A stretch of DNA of 64,000 nucleotides from Osmia lignaria lignaria (taxonomy: Eukaryota > Arthropoda > Insecta > Hymenoptera > Megachilidae). The position numbers and the translations under genes were made by a program. Position 1 is the stretch's first letter. The number at the start of each line of letters is the position of its first letter. The stretch covers positions 11,382,692-11,446,691 of the forward strand of contig NC_135039.1 of the NCBI RefSeq assembly GCF_051020975.1. The letters run 5' to 3'. The notes below the pieces were generated by a model. It saw nothing but the letters and a program-made list of their open reading frames with translations, had not been told where the DNA came from and did not search any database. Positions 12,124 through 25,400 of this stretch are shown in pieces.

Positions 12124-15100
12124 AATTTGGTGTCAGTGAAAATAAGTGTAGGTAGCAGCCAAGTGTGACGGAATGGAAACGAAGCAGGTAAGTGATCAGT
12201 CAAGTATAATTTGTTCAAACAGCTGCCAGTTCGAAATCAACCGACTGATCGAGCGTGAACTGTGCGAGACATCAGGTTTTCAATTGACCGCATTCCAGCG
12301 TTCGGCAAATAAATTCCCCCGACGTGTCCCGTGAACGATCGTGTCGCGAACTTTTAAGCTCCCTCTGAAAAAGTTGGATTACTCACTGCTCTCTACAAAG
12401 GCGAAAGTTGCCGCTGCCGTGGAACTTCATACGGAAGAAACTTAAAAGTTGAAAGTGCAATTTCTCTCGAGAAACAGCAGCGACATCAAGCCTCCCTACA
12501 CGAAGGGACGTGTAGTTATTTATCTTTTCCTTAATGTATTGACTGTCACGAGGAGTTATCAGTTTCTTATAATTAAATTTGTCACGATAATATTGCCAAG
12601 CCACTTGGTCCCAAAATTGTATAAAGATTAATTAAGCAACGAAAGGTAATCCCTTTTGAGGAGGAAGAAAACTAAGTGCACAGCGGTTGAAAGAAAGAAG
12701 TAAGTCGAACAGAGGAAGCTGCAAATGCGCGATTGTCATTACGGCAATCTTCCTTGTTCGGTTAACGTCGTTAATTTTAACGATCCTTAAAATTACAAAG
12801 GCAACGGGAAGCGTCAGCGAGTGAAGAACGTCCAGAGGGAAGCCTTAGGGGCGGGTATAACGATACGGCGGTCGATAATGGACAGTGGAGCTGATGGATG
12901 ACTGGAATTTCATTATGTATCTTTATTAAACGTGTATCGAGCAGTTTCTTTTGATTTTTCTCCCTTTACCTAGGTGGTGAACTGTGCTACTATTCGCTCT
13001 GTGTATTGTGTGTGTGTCAGTGTTGTGTTCTGTGAAAATATTCAGCAATCAGTGCCCTTGTTGGAAAGAGAGACAAACGGAAACAGTGATAAATAGTGGT
13101 AGTATGGTCGAACCAGGACCAATCGGACCACAAGGATCACTGAAAGTTGAGAAACTTGCATTCTCAACCCTGTTCGCGCAGAAGAGCGAGGCGAGACATT
13201 GAAAGGACACGTTCCTTTAGAAATTAACCCCGTTTCCGTCAAGGATAGAGGTCTGAATGCAACGTTTAATCGCGGACTGACCGAGATACTTAGCATCCGC
13301 GCAAAGCAACGTCTTTTCAAGTTCCTCTCCGGTCCCCCCGACGATTCCCGGAAAGCGTTCTCAATAGAAGCGCCGCCCCGTACCTTTGGCTACCACGATT
13401 CAACCCTTTCAATCGCGTTTTCACGCAGGATGAATAGTTCGCCGGTTCGTTCTTACTTCCATCGCTGTGAAAAATCATGAAACGCGATCTTGCTACGTCG
13501 ATAATGAAGTTCCCTAGACACGCGAAGAGAACACGTTTTGAAAGGATTCCCCGTGAAACTGAACGAAGAATCATGGAATGAAAAGGAAGCTCTCAGTCTT
13601 CTCAGAAGCGTCAACTTTCATCGCGAGGATTTCGTTTCCATTAAATTCCGTCCAGGCTAATCGCTGTGGCCGATTCAGTGCTTAATGAATCGCCGCGAAA
13701 AGAACTGGTCCATCCGACTTGATTTATTCGCGCTAACAATTATTTTTCGACCAGAGAAAAAGAATCTCGAACGAGGACGTTCATTATTAGATGAATTGGA
13801 ACGCTTTGCCCTCCGGCTTTGTATTACTTCAATGTGTCCCGGTCGAGAGGCGGGACGAGGTCTTTTGATAATGAACAATTCTTGGACCGACTGTTTATTT
13901 TAACGAGGAAGATGGGATTCTGTTTTAATTGACGTAACGGAGGGTATAATCAAATTGATTTTCTCCCAAGCCGCAAATAAGTACGAGTTCTGGGCCAGCA
14001 TATTCAAAAGCTTTTTACATCGACGTAGAAAGATCCTGACAATTTGGATCTACAAGGATTTGTGGAGATTTTAACAGTAACTGTGCAAATTTTTTATCCA
14101 AGTCCGAGGGTAATTAGTGATCCTAAAAGACTGATGTTGAAAATCGTCTCAAGCTCAGTAGTTGGACAAAGAAAAGACCAACGTAAAAAGAATCACTATA
14201 CTGATGGAGAAGATGTGTTTTGACTTCAGAAGAACCTTGGCTCTAGATATACATACTCGTGCTTCGGGCAGCATGTATTTTCTTTCGTTTCTTTTTACCC
14301 GGACTTTGTTTCAACGTTAACCCGTTTCTGACCTACTTATCGGCTTTGAACTTATTTCACTGCAGCATAAAACTTGCGACTTCTTCTGCCGTGGACATTT
14401 CAAACTACATGGTTGCCTTTCATTTTTTTCTCTCCCTCCTCGTGTTCCTCTTCGTCCGTGAGCTGAAAAGCTTTTTCTCGGTGTTACTTTTTGCAAAAGT
14501 CTCTTTGGAGGACTGAAATGAAAAACAGGTTGACTCGGAAACATCTTCCGGGGATGTTTCGAAGGAAATGGTGATTGCCTTGAATCCTGAAGCAGAGCAA
14601 GCGATTGATGAGCAGAATCGCTAGCTTTGAAGGAATAAAACCAAATGAAGATGCCCGTTAGGTAAAGGACAACTTCCAGTAACGAGTACTCTTCGAGACC
14701 CAGGTACGTTGAAGTCGTGAAAGTGATGCTTAACTTTAAGTTGCCTCGGGGAATGGATTTTCTAGTGAGGTAGTTAACATTGAACGGAAAATATTTAGAT
14801 TTCTTCCTTGATCAAAAATTTGGGAGGCCATAAGATCCTGTGTTTGTAAAAATAAGATAATAAAAATTATTTTGACCGTTGTTTTATGAGTTCTGTTGAA
14901 GAAGTGCAACTGTGCTAAGGGACATCTGTCCACAACAATGCAGGGAAATATACAAGACGTTAAAACGCCTGTTTCAAAGCGTAGCCCAACACGAGGAAGC
15001 AAAGCGCATACGCTTTGCATATGCCCGACGTTTCAAAGAGCCGAAAGAGGAAAGGCGTCGAAAAGGAAGAAACCGGAGACGTATTAACGTTTGGAAAAGG

Positions 15101-15835
15101 GAAAGCCCCCAGCGTAGCGGGTAAATCGTCACACAGGAAGAGAAGGAAAACACAGGAGGGGTTTCTTTAACCACCGAGCGAAACCGTTATTAAGATTACG
15201 AGCGGCGCGCATGAGTAATGACATCCTCCTTTGCTTCCAACCAGCGCTACCCTGATAAATTACCTCCTCCGCTAATTACTTGGGTCTCGGCGTTTCGCTA
15301 ACGCGCGTTTCACGTCCCAGTTATTCGAGGATAGCGCGAAACTGGCAGAGATCGAGCGTTCACAGCGTTGCGAAAGCTTAACACGACCGAGTTAAGTGTT
15401 TATACGTTTGAGTATTCTGTTTTGGCGCACGCGACCTGACAGTCGACGCGCGCCTTCTTGACTTCATGTCAGAAAAGTGACACGCCGCAGAATTACACGT
15501 GTCATTGTTTTACATTCTAGGAATACTAGCAACAATGTTAACCCTGCGCATCCCAGAAGTAATGATCTAAGCCCAACCCCAGTACGAGGGCCGTATTCCT
15601 GCAGACAATGCAATCAGAGTCATAAAAACGGGATTCCCGTAGGGAAATAAAGTATTTATAGGGAATAAGGTTTCTAATGCCTACGGCCTCCGCTTTACAC
15701 GGATTGGTACTTAAGTATACATGGGGTGGCAGCTATCATACCCATTAGAAGAATCGAAAGAAGGTAAGTACTGGGACCCCATCCTCCATCCCCCAGGGGG
15801 GATGGTAGTAAAGATAGGAACGGGGTACCAGCGCC

Positions 15836-16571
15836 ATAGTCAATAAGGTGATCTGTGAGTGCAGAGGTGTTGGGATCCCCACACCCCCAAGTGTTATAGA
15901 AGTGGAGGTGAGTGTTCTAGCTGTGGCATAGTGAATAAGGTGGACAACAAGTGCAGTGGTGTTGGGACCTGCTCATATAACCCATAAGAAGTGCCATGGA
16001 AGTGGGAATGACAGTGTTCTAGCAGTGATATGTCTTGGACTCCTTGTCATGGGGTCCCTTGGACAAGTGTCATGATAGCTTTCCTAAGAATGCATGGAAG
16101 TGGAACTGACAGTGTTCTAGCAGTGATATACCTTGGACCCCTTGTCATGGGGCCCCTTGGACAAGTGTCATGATAGCTATCCTAAGAATGCATGGAAGTG
16201 GAACTGACAGTGTTCTAGCAGTGATATACCTTGGACCCCTTGTCATGGGGCCCCTTGGACAAGTGTCATGATACCTATCCTAAGAATGCATGGAAGTGGA
16301 ACTGACAGTGTTCTAGCAGTGATATACCTTGGACCCCTTGTCATGGGGCCCCTTGGACAAGTGTCATGATAGCTATCCTAAGAATGCATGGAAGTGGAAC
16401 TGACAGTGTTCTAGCAGTGATATACCTTGGACCCCTTGTCATGGGGCCCCTTGGACAAGTGTCATGATACCTATCCTAAGAATGCATGGAAGTGGAACTG
16501 ACAGTGTTCTAGCAGTGATATACCTTGGACCCCTTGTCATGGAGCCCCTTGGACAAGTCTCATCTATCCTA
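15836..16571. repeat. 98-bp minisatellite (about six copies) with older degenerate copies on its left
   Basis: The landmark CCTAAGAATGCATGGAAGTG recurs at 16083, 16181, 16279, 16377 and 16475, an exact 98-bp period. A last, shortened unit starts at 16568 after a 5-bp deletion. Each unit carries CTGACAGTGTTCTAGCAG and CCCCTTGTCATGGGGCCCC. A diverged copy occupies about 15985-16082. Before it, CATAGTCAATAAGGTG and CATAGTGAATAAGGTG at about 15836 and 15927 mark still older repeats of about 91 bp. The internal copies differ by only a few bases (for example ATAGC and ATACC alternate), which suggests recent expansion or homogenisation. Confidence 0.93.
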
Positions 16572-18377
16572 AGAATGCAAAAGTTCTTAGCACAAGCTTC
16601 TTTCCCAAATATGCCTGCATTAATTAAAGTGTAAAATATCCTCATCAGTGTTGTAGTGAGTCGATTTTTGACTTGGCGCAGGACGATTTTTCGTTCCCAG
16701 TGTGTAGCTCTGTTTGTTTAACGAAGCGCAAGCTAATTTTGCTGCCACGTTTACAATGGCGGTGTTCAACGGAGCGAGGTTAAAGCGTGAGAAGTGCAGC
16801 AAACGGGAGATTAAATGTGAGAGAGAGGGAAAAGGGCGGAGAAAATTGAAAAATTCTTCGGGACATCTGAAAAATTTATCTCGTTTTGATTCCTTGTTAG
16901 CTTTTCCCTTTAATCTCAGTTAGCCAAGGCTAATATAATATATTTCTTCGACATCAGCGCCCGTAACGTTCCACTCGGGCGTTACATAAATTGTGGAACT
17001 CTAATGTCCTCTTGAGCTAAAGAGGCGATGAAAGTTGAAGAGCCCTCATGAGCGGCCTGTATATACCCGCTTTTATAACCCCAACACAGGAACATATATC
17101 GAGAAATTTCGTGATAAACTCGAGGAAAGACCGACGAAGATCCCGCAAAAAAGGCTCAACTATATATGGAATCGAGAAAATTACGGTCTTCCGTTTTCAG
17201 AACAAGATAATAAAAAATAAAATGTAATTACATTTTGAATAGTTCAGAAGGTTTGATGAAATTTCTATTTCTTACCTTCACTTATTGACACTAAAAATTT
17301 TACAAGTTTAATTACGATTGCTTTCTTTATGAGACTGAATAGCAATAAAAATGGAAAAAGCTACCTTTCCTAATATCTATAAGACTTTTTATTCAACTGA
17401 AAGAAGTGCTTTTTAAAAGCTCGTCTTTGATAGTATCGATTCTTTAATGGCTATGCTTTTTGTAGTCCATCGTTCTCTTCAAAGACAAATAAACGATAAA
17501 GTCGAAGGATGGATGGTTAACGACAGGAAGAGAAAAAAAAAATGAATAAATTTTCTGCTGACATGTTTGGTGAGCTTTCGGTTCGAAAAGCCATCATTGG
17601 TCAATCATTCGTTGACGTTTTAGACTAGTTTTTCCTCTCTGGTGGCAACGACCATGGAATTGTGGAAAAAAAAGGGAACGAAGCTTATTACGAGAACATC
17701 ATACACCAGTTTTCTACGGCGTTATATATTTTTCATAATTGTTCAACACGCCACGAATGCGGTTAATTAAGTCTGAAATTATTCTATGGACCTGTTTGCA
17801 CGGCCAACAAATGATACAGTTAATAAACAGTATAATCAGGGATTGCATAAATGTTTGTTTTTAATTTTATAAGAGAAATACTTGTGTATATAAAATGACG
17901 CGAAAGTACTGAGTCCTAATTTGCATTTTTTGCAGACTGTAACCGAATAGTAATTAAAAGAAGACTCGTAAATTTAAAAAGAACTCGAGTGTGAGTTAAA
18001 AAATGACAGCCATTCGGTCAACTGGTTAAATGATACCCAACGGAAATCAACCGAAGTGTCCGCTTTTCGAAAAGGAATCGATGATCTCTCCGTGTGAGAC
18101 TGAATAATAGATTCAGTGAGAGGTCGGTTTCCAGCCTTTGCTGATAAGGGGTCAGCATCGGGCCTGGGAAAAGAATCACGAGCGGTGTTATCGTTCTCAT
18201 TTGCCACCTCCACGTGACTCTTTGTGTTGTCTCGTGGAAATGTCAAGCTACGGTCTTCGCGATGGCGCAGGGCTATAACATAATAATGGATGACTATCGA
18301 TTGGACGTGTTACACGTGACGCGTATCCGTCGATGTCTACGAGTCGCACGTGACACGATAAAAAAACCACTACCTAC

Positions 18378-18530
18378 TTGAGTGAAGAAGTAGTAGTAGA
18401 CCTTCATGCCACGATCGGCGAACAGTTGGGCGAAGTGTATCGATGGGCAGATAAAGAAATAATCGCCGACAACGTCCGCGACCATCTTCTGGTACGTGTA
18501 GCCATTGTTCACTTCCTCCCAGTCAGTGTA
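18378..18530 (-). CDS. Ace: Ace coding exon 3 (residues 426-476)
   Basis: This exon has exactly 51 codons, starts with YTDWEEVNNGYTYQ and ends VYYYFFTQ. It contains DYFFICPS, whose Cys453 should pair with Cys569 of exon 5 by analogy with the conserved third cholinesterase disulfide. The acceptor TTTTCTGTTGCAG is strong (AG at 18532-18531) and the donor is CAA|GTAGGT at 18378/18377. Both flanking introns are phase 0, so the exon could be skipped without a frameshift. A skipped form would lose structural residues and should be inactive. Drosophila Ace has YYYFTHRTST here, so Gln476 replaces the usual His just before the junction. Confidence 0.96.
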
Positions 18531-21363
18531 CTGCAACAGAAAAACATGTTTATGGTCAGTGTGGGTGATATAGCGCACTGCTACCTATAGGTAGGACCCT
18601 TTGGTCGCCCTTAACCTGGAAGCCTTTATGCCAGACCTGGTTCTAACACAGTAGGACCCATGGCGTCGTGGGGTGCCCATAGCCCCTGCTAAAGGATACA
18701 CTAATTGTAAGAGTGTACGGCTACCGTCGACTTAGTATTACCGGATAAAAACTGCGAGCGGAAGCGAGTGACAAGTTAAAAGGAACAGTGATTATTTAAA
18801 GTTTCAAGAGCGATAGGAAACTCGGTCGCTCGGGAGTACCGTGACTGGGCGGTGGTTAACTTCAGATTAATTAGCACCAGTGTTAATTAACATTACCGTT
18901 GATCGATGAATCCCTTGATTTTCGAAACGAACCAACGTAAACGATGTGGAACTTTCTCAAGTGTTATGGAAGCTCTCGGCGAACTGGAAAGTTACCGAGT
19001 CATTTAATGCCAGATTTATCATCTCTACAGTTGGACTTGGAGATTGACGGAAGGTTTTGTTACCGGACGAATATCGATCCGCGTTTTCGTGAATAATGGA
19101 ATACCATTAATTGACAGACGTTGGTTCGCGGGGACAGCCAGTAGGAGGCGAAGAAACGCAGTTCCGTGGAGAACGAGAGATCGAAGAAGTAGCGAGAAAG
19201 TTTCCCGGAATAAAAGTTGAAGAGTTTCTTAATGAATCGACGTTGAAACGAAAGTTCACTGTAGTTACTTCAGTCTATAACTAAGGATTTCTTTTGCCTC
19301 CATATTCCAGGGGTACAATTTCACATAAACTTTCCAACAATGAAAACATTTCATAGAAGCGTATCGTTTCAATGTGTCCCTTCAATATTTACCTTCTACA
19401 AGGGAATAACCACTTCTGATTGGAATAAATTAACATGATTCAGGGGCTGGCCTAACGCGCTCCAAACTACGTCCTCAGAACGGTGAACGGATTTCGCGTG
19501 TTCTCCAATTAGCGGAAAATTTCCAGGCGCAGGAACACGAAACAAGTTTGATCGCTGAAAGATTACTTTGTGCCCCGCACAGGCTGGCAAGTTTAATGAA
19601 ACGAAATTCACGTCCCGAGAAACGCGTTTCCTTGGTCCTTTCGAACTAGGGACTGAAGAACCCAGCGTTCTATGTAATTAGTTGTTTGTACCAAGAGTTG
19701 CTGGTTAATTTAACCGTTTCAGTGGAAGGAAAAAGCTAACTGAGAAATGTATAGCATTATAGTTGAGGTGTAGATACTCTGCACAGTTGGTGCACATAGT
19801 CTGACGATTCTGCTATCTTTCACCATCATTTTCCGTGCGATCATTGCAGCCTGACTCGTTTCATCGTTAACGAAAGCCATGAGTAAACCCTGCCAAATCC
19901 AACCAAACCCGACGTCTCCGATTTCCGCGCCCGGCCGCCATTGATGCTCGTACGTTCAACCGTTACAGCACAGACAGGCTGGAATTAACGGTTTTGCCCG
20001 GGCACAGCGCGTAATATGATATCGTTGTACAAGCCGAGGAGTACTGGTTTGAGGCTTTAATCAAACTTTTAGTTGATTATGTTCGCAGCGAGACATCTAA
20101 TCTGCGAAGCGTGACACGCTCTAACGAAGGACAGAGATATGAATCTCTTGGCTTTTATCGTTGAGCAATTGCAAAGCGCGGCCTGTTAACCTTTTCAAAA
20201 TCTATAAAGTGTTGTCATGAAGGGCCTCGTACGCGGTTCGAATGGGATATTCTTCAGTGAAGAGCAATGAATGGCATGAACGAGCAGTAAACGTGAATCG
20301 TCGATAAAGATCCCATCAGCGTGGGACGAGTGGCCGGAAGTAGCCGATGTCATTTCAGCGTAGGCCGGCGAAAGGTCGTGACGAATCCAAAGGACGTCTA
20401 TTGTCGATCCGACTAATCAATTCGCAAGGACCTATAGGGTTATTGATCCTAACGAGGTCATTATGGAAACGACGCCTCCTAAGCGCGCTCCCAAACCTTT
20501 CGAGCATTTCATAATGTGACGTGGATACGAATGGGACAGGTGTTTAAATTTGCAACAGCGTTCACAATGTGTTACCGTAACGAGGCTTTCAGACCCTTTA
20601 AGAGGCGAAATTTATGAAGGTAGCCAGAAAATTCAAGGGCGTGAAATACCACATACGTTCACTGGGTAAACGAGGGTGGCAAATGCGTTCATATTTAATG
20701 TCCACGGGTGTAGGTCGATGTATCTACCATCGACACACTCTCCCACAAGGCTACGGTTTCTTTAAACCAAAGGGAATTGAATTTGCTTCGCTGTTTACGA
20801 ACTATTCTCTTAATACATGATCATCGAAGTTAGGTTAATGGTTAGTTTAGCTCGAAAACTCGTTGGTTGTTGCGGCAAGTCTCTACTCGAAAGTTAAGAC
20901 CGCTAATTTTACAAGGATATTAAGGAAAGTTTATTCGACGCGGCCGCATGACCTGGTTTCTTGTCACTGATCGTGGTGCACGAATAATCTGATACTCAAT
21001 CAGGCCTATAATTACACGTGACAGGCAATTTTCATGCGTCGAGCCGATTTTAAGTACCGTAAGCTGTGCTTTAAACTCCTGCACACGGCTAGCTTATCGA
21101 CTAACTATCTTGGCTTGCCACTGATCCTCGTTTTACCATTTTGAAATTGGTCCCATCAACTGTTGGTACCATTATCAAGCAAACATTTTCCCTGTGTCTT
21201 CAAAGGACATTAGGCTCTTGAAGGGGACGGACGCTTCTAACACGGGGAGTTGTCTGTGCGTGCGTAACAGTATTTCCCCTTCGACGAATGAAAAAAAAGG
21301 GTCCTTGGAGGGGGCAGATTGGGTTAACAGAGGTGCTACTCCTCCTCCGGTCTTGTTTTCATT

Positions 21364-21473
21364 CGGCCAGTTTTCAAAGGCTACGCCCCTTTCCACCCGC
21401 CGCTAGCCGGGCCCTCGGCACGGGGCATGGCGAGCGGCGGGGGGAAAGGGGCGTAGCCTCTGAAAACTGGCCG
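21364..21473. repeat. Hairpin repeat with 41-bp arms and 28-bp loop
   Basis: The left arm 21364-21404 begins CGGCCAGTTTTCAAAGGC. The right arm 21433-21473 is its reverse complement with two mismatches in 41. A half-site of the same family (GGTTTTCAGAGGGTATGCCC) lies at about 53052-53078 in intron 1, so this is a dispersed repeat rather than a single chance hairpin. No target duplication was seen. Confidence 0.85.
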
Positions 21474-22010
21474 AAAAGAGCAGTTAATTTCACGGAACTC
21501 CGGCCATGTGCCCACTAGGACCGTATGGACCTCCACGCCATCAGGTATTTAAGGCACATACAGCTCCTCCCCAGGGGGCGACGTATCTACGTTAAGAAAA
21601 ATGTGCTACATGGTAATAGGTTCATCTTCTCCATACTTCACTATTCAAAGATAAAAGAATCCCAAGATCAGGATTGAAATGTATGCGTAGCGCAGACGTT
21701 TGGCAGCGTATCAAAAGGGAATCTAATCAAGGGTTGATCTACATAAATTCATTGTAGCAGCCGACGTGCGAAATATATTCCGTAGCTCGCCAATTCAGGT
21801 TCGATTTCGTGTCACTTCCGGCGGCGCGCGATCACTGCGCACGCACACGGTGGGCTTTTGCGTCACCAAGTGGAGAAAGAGGTACCGGGAACAGGAGGAT
21901 TCTTGCGCGAATATCAACGAAAGATCGGAATTGGCTATTAAAAGTTCGCGATAACTTCCCGAAGCGGATAGCCGAGAGAGCCCCGTGTATTGGGAATCGG
22001 TTTCTTCGAA

Positions 22011-22193
22011 TATACCGGGTGTCCTGAATCTATCTACGTACTTATGTAATGTTACAATCTCTTTTTAAATTGTTACTCTTTTGTTTTTGTTTCTCTGTCA
22101 GTCAGTTCGAAGAGTTATTCTTCAAATTTCTGGGATTGTTGTGACCGATATAATTATTGGAAAAAGTTGTGCGACTTTTGGACACCCAGTATA
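22011..22193. mobile_element. Short non-autonomous TIR element (mariner-like MITE), 183 bp
   Basis: The left end TATACCGGGTGTCC (22011-22024) and the right end GGACACCCAGTATA (22180-22193) are inverted with one mismatch. TA dinucleotides sit at both edges, as expected for TA-targeting Tc1/mariner-type insertions. The interior is AT-rich and non-coding, so it could only move with a transposase supplied elsewhere. Family assignment rests on the TA target and short TIR alone. Confidence 0.72.
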
Positions 22194-22357
22194 TGCAGGT
22201 AGATCGCATAGTTGCATCGCGAATCGTGGCGGGTATTAGAATCGAAGTTGATCACCGCGGGTGATAATTCTGTTATCGGTGGTCACGAGGTGTGCCACTG
22301 AAATTAACGTCCTTGTAATTAAACTTAACTCTGCGGTTGGCTGCTGCACGTAGCAAC

Positions 22358-22373
22358 AACGTAGCGCTACGTT
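22358..22373. repeat. Perfect 16-bp palindrome AACGTAGCGCTACGTT
   Basis: The sequence equals its own reverse complement over 16 bases. A related perfect 14-bp palindrome, ACGTAGTACTACGT, lies at 22407-22420. The surrounding 340 bp has many CACGTA/TACGT motifs. Function is unknown. Confidence 0.85.
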
Positions 22374-22406
22374 TTCGAGAAGTTGTCATTTCTACGCGAT
22401 TCCAAA

Positions 22407-22420
22407 ACGTAGTACTACGT
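22407..22420. repeat. Perfect 14-bp palindrome ACGTAGTACTACGT
   Basis: This is the second perfect palindrome, its start 49 bp from the start of the first, and both share the ACGTAG half-site. They may be paired protein-binding sites or remnants of a palindromic repeat. Confidence 0.85.
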
Positions 22421-25400
22421 GTTGGATGTAAAAAATTTGATCTTGCGCCCGCAATTATGAAATTCTGTCACCTTCAGGGTACCGTATCACGATTTTCGCA
22501 TACCATTTCACGTCACGTACTACTATGTTGTCACAGAAGTTCGCAAGGATACGTCGTCCGATTTGAAAAGCGCGGAACACGCTTCCAAGCATTTTTCGCG
22601 TATCGAACAGCCCGAGGGCATTATTTTTCGTCACGTAGCCCGGTGTTTCGTCGTCCGGCGTTATTTCAGCGTGGTACAAGCGCGCCGTGATACAAAGGGA
22701 GCCGAGAATAGAGGCAACAAGAAGAAGAAGGAGGAGGAGATGGGGGTGGAGGATCCAGTGACGAAGAAAGAAGCGTTGGCCGCAGGACTTTTCCCTAATG
22801 TTTCATCGGGAACAAAGAGCCCAGGCCTCGAATCACCGAGACAATGCATCAGTCTCGAACTTTTGTTTAAATAATCTTGTCTTGGACCGATTGTTGTTGG
22901 ATCGGGTGGAAAAATCTTGCGGTTGATTTCAAAGATACCCTCCTCCTTTTATTTAGCCACCTTCCATTTCTCTGTTTACTGTGTCTGTTTCTCGAAAATT
23001 AAGGTCAGCCCGTATGTTTCTCTGTTGGATTAAATGTAATGACGTTTGGATAAGGCAGGGATTCAGTGTTATCTTTCTTCGTTCCTCAGCTTCAGGCTTA
23101 ACTCATTCCAGGGTGTCGAGGTGTTTTTTGTAAGGCTAGGTGTTGCTACTTTTCCTCTAGATACCTTCTGTTTTTCTAGGCATTTTTCATCTGTTTTTAT
23201 CTACTTTCACAACGATGTCTAAAGACGTAGTATTATAAATTATATTAAATTTGAAAATCCTTTCGAGTCGCGAGGCACAAAAGGTTTTCAATCCTCGAAT
23301 AAATCGGATTGCTCGTGAAATCAGAGTTCAGGTATCGAACGAAAGGGGAAGATGCGACAAGGGGCGAGCGGGGATAGGGGTTGTACAGGGTCGATTTAAG
23401 GGGTGGCCACTTATCGAGACTGGCGTGTAACCACGGAGCTTGATTTACTGGCTCGATAACTGAACACCATTAATATCAACTGGGAAACGCGACCTGCGCA
23501 TCCCACGTGCCATCTGGTTTTCCCTGTAAAGGCCACCAACACTGTTACACCCCATTCTTTCGACTGGTGCGCCGCGCTAAGAATTAAACCCCTCCGTTAT
23601 CGTGGAATAAAATTAAGTTCCCTGGCTATCAAGTAACACCCTTGATGGCCCGCATTGCGACTGTAAAGAATTTTCGAAAATTTACTTATTTATTTTGAAC
23701 GTTTCCTAAAATATATATTGTATCCCGTCCGGCGGAAGTGGTACGTCAGATAGCGAAATGGCGGAGGCGTGTTTATGAATACTGATTTCCGGCCATTTTT
23801 AACACCCGACAAATACGCGAGTTTCATTGGTCGAAAGCGACGGAGAGCGGTTGAAATTATTTATTCACCTCGTCCCAGGCAACCCGTGGCGACCTTCCAA
23901 AATACTCGCTGAAGGGAGCCGAACAGCGGGCCGCCGATATATATTTCCACGCTCTGTCGAAAATTAAAGACATTGTTTCGTTCGTTTTATCCGCGGAATA
24001 ATTTCAATTTCGAGTTAATCTGGTTACGCGGCTATTCGCGAAGGGAGCTCGAATATGGCGATGCTGCAACCAAATTGAAAAATTAATTTCATTTTTCTTT
24101 CACGTGTTTTACCTTGAACGTTTTTCATCGTACAACACGTAAACTCTCTTTTACCGTCCTCTGTGGCTCGGTTTTTAACAGCTCACTCGATACACGGAGG
24201 CAGTTTCTATGGATTATGGTTCACCTCTGTCGAACACCGCGGCCTGAATTAGCGATAATTAAACACGGAAGCTGCCTATGGAGCGTTTGAAATTTCGATG
24301 CTCCACCAGGAAAATTCTGTTGTACGTCCTTGGGTTTTCTGAATTCGGACGGTCTCGTGTCCTTGGCATAATATCGGATGACGTCAAAATAAATTATTAA
24401 TTTGTGTCGTGGGAGGGAAAGGGATGGGGTAGCTTGAAAAATTCAGCGGTGAGCCCCGGGGTCAGGGGTGTAGGGGAATGACGATCGATCTTGGCCGAGA
24501 GTTTCAGCGGCTACACGGATATTCGCAAACACGTGTTCATAATTACCGACCCAGATCCGCGATACCTCCGGTTTTAGGGTTAATTATAAATGTTCTACGA
24601 CGCGTTATCTTGGCCAGCGTCGCGATACCAGTCGCTGAAGCTACCCCCGACGGTATCGTCGAACCGGTTGATGGAACACGTCGGAATTCACCGAGCATAT
24701 GAACTCTATCTCTCATACTGAAACGAAAATTACTTCCCCTGGTAGTCTCTCGTTTCAGAATAACTAAATTTCAAAATAAACCATGGAATAGAATCAGTTC
24801 CTCTCGCAAGAAATAGTGCGAAATAAGAGAAAACAGAGAGGGTGAAGAGTGACGTCTGTTGAATGTCCAGGAGGAAAATTTCGCCCGGCTGCTTCCGGTC
24901 TCGGAATATTTTCAGTGCAGCGGCTCGTGAAAGTGTTCGACAAAAGTCAGGCCCGGGGGAATGCAAATCGTGCTCGGCTCAAATGCGACCAGGATGGGGT
25001 GGCCACCCCAAGGAAGAAAGGGATGGGGCGGAAGCGGATCCTAGGGATTGCGAGCCAGGGGCGGTCTATGTAAATGCGGCCACCTTGTTGGAAATCAATT
25101 TTCGGCATGGGCTTTTATCATTGCCTTGTTCTTCGTCATCCGTGACGTGCCACCTGTAGAAAATACCTCGCCAATCGATTTCATTTCTTCCTTCGCCATT
25201 AAAAAAGCTAACTATGTCATTATCTTATACGTAGATTAATTACTTACAACCTCGTTTATCTTCTTACACGAATCCAAGCGGAATATTCTAAAATATCGAG
25301 AACCTTGATGAAGTGAAAAAAAATGAATGTTCTTCTTTATCGAACGACCATTATTTCCTTGGCAAAGCACAAAGGAAGATACGATTCTGTGTCACCGAAT

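Larger units (their letters stand above)
9760..18377 (-). other. Ace: Ace intron 3 (8618 nt)
   Basis: This intron lies between exons 3 and 4. It contains a 14-G run at 12110-12123 and the 98-bp minisatellite near 16 kb. Most of the remainder is unique AT-rich sequence with no coding signal I can support. Confidence 0.9.

Noticed and set aside
22337..22690. 117-codon plus-strand frame over the palindrome block
   Set aside because: The frame is explained by locally GC-rich, CG-containing sequence; no family resemblance.
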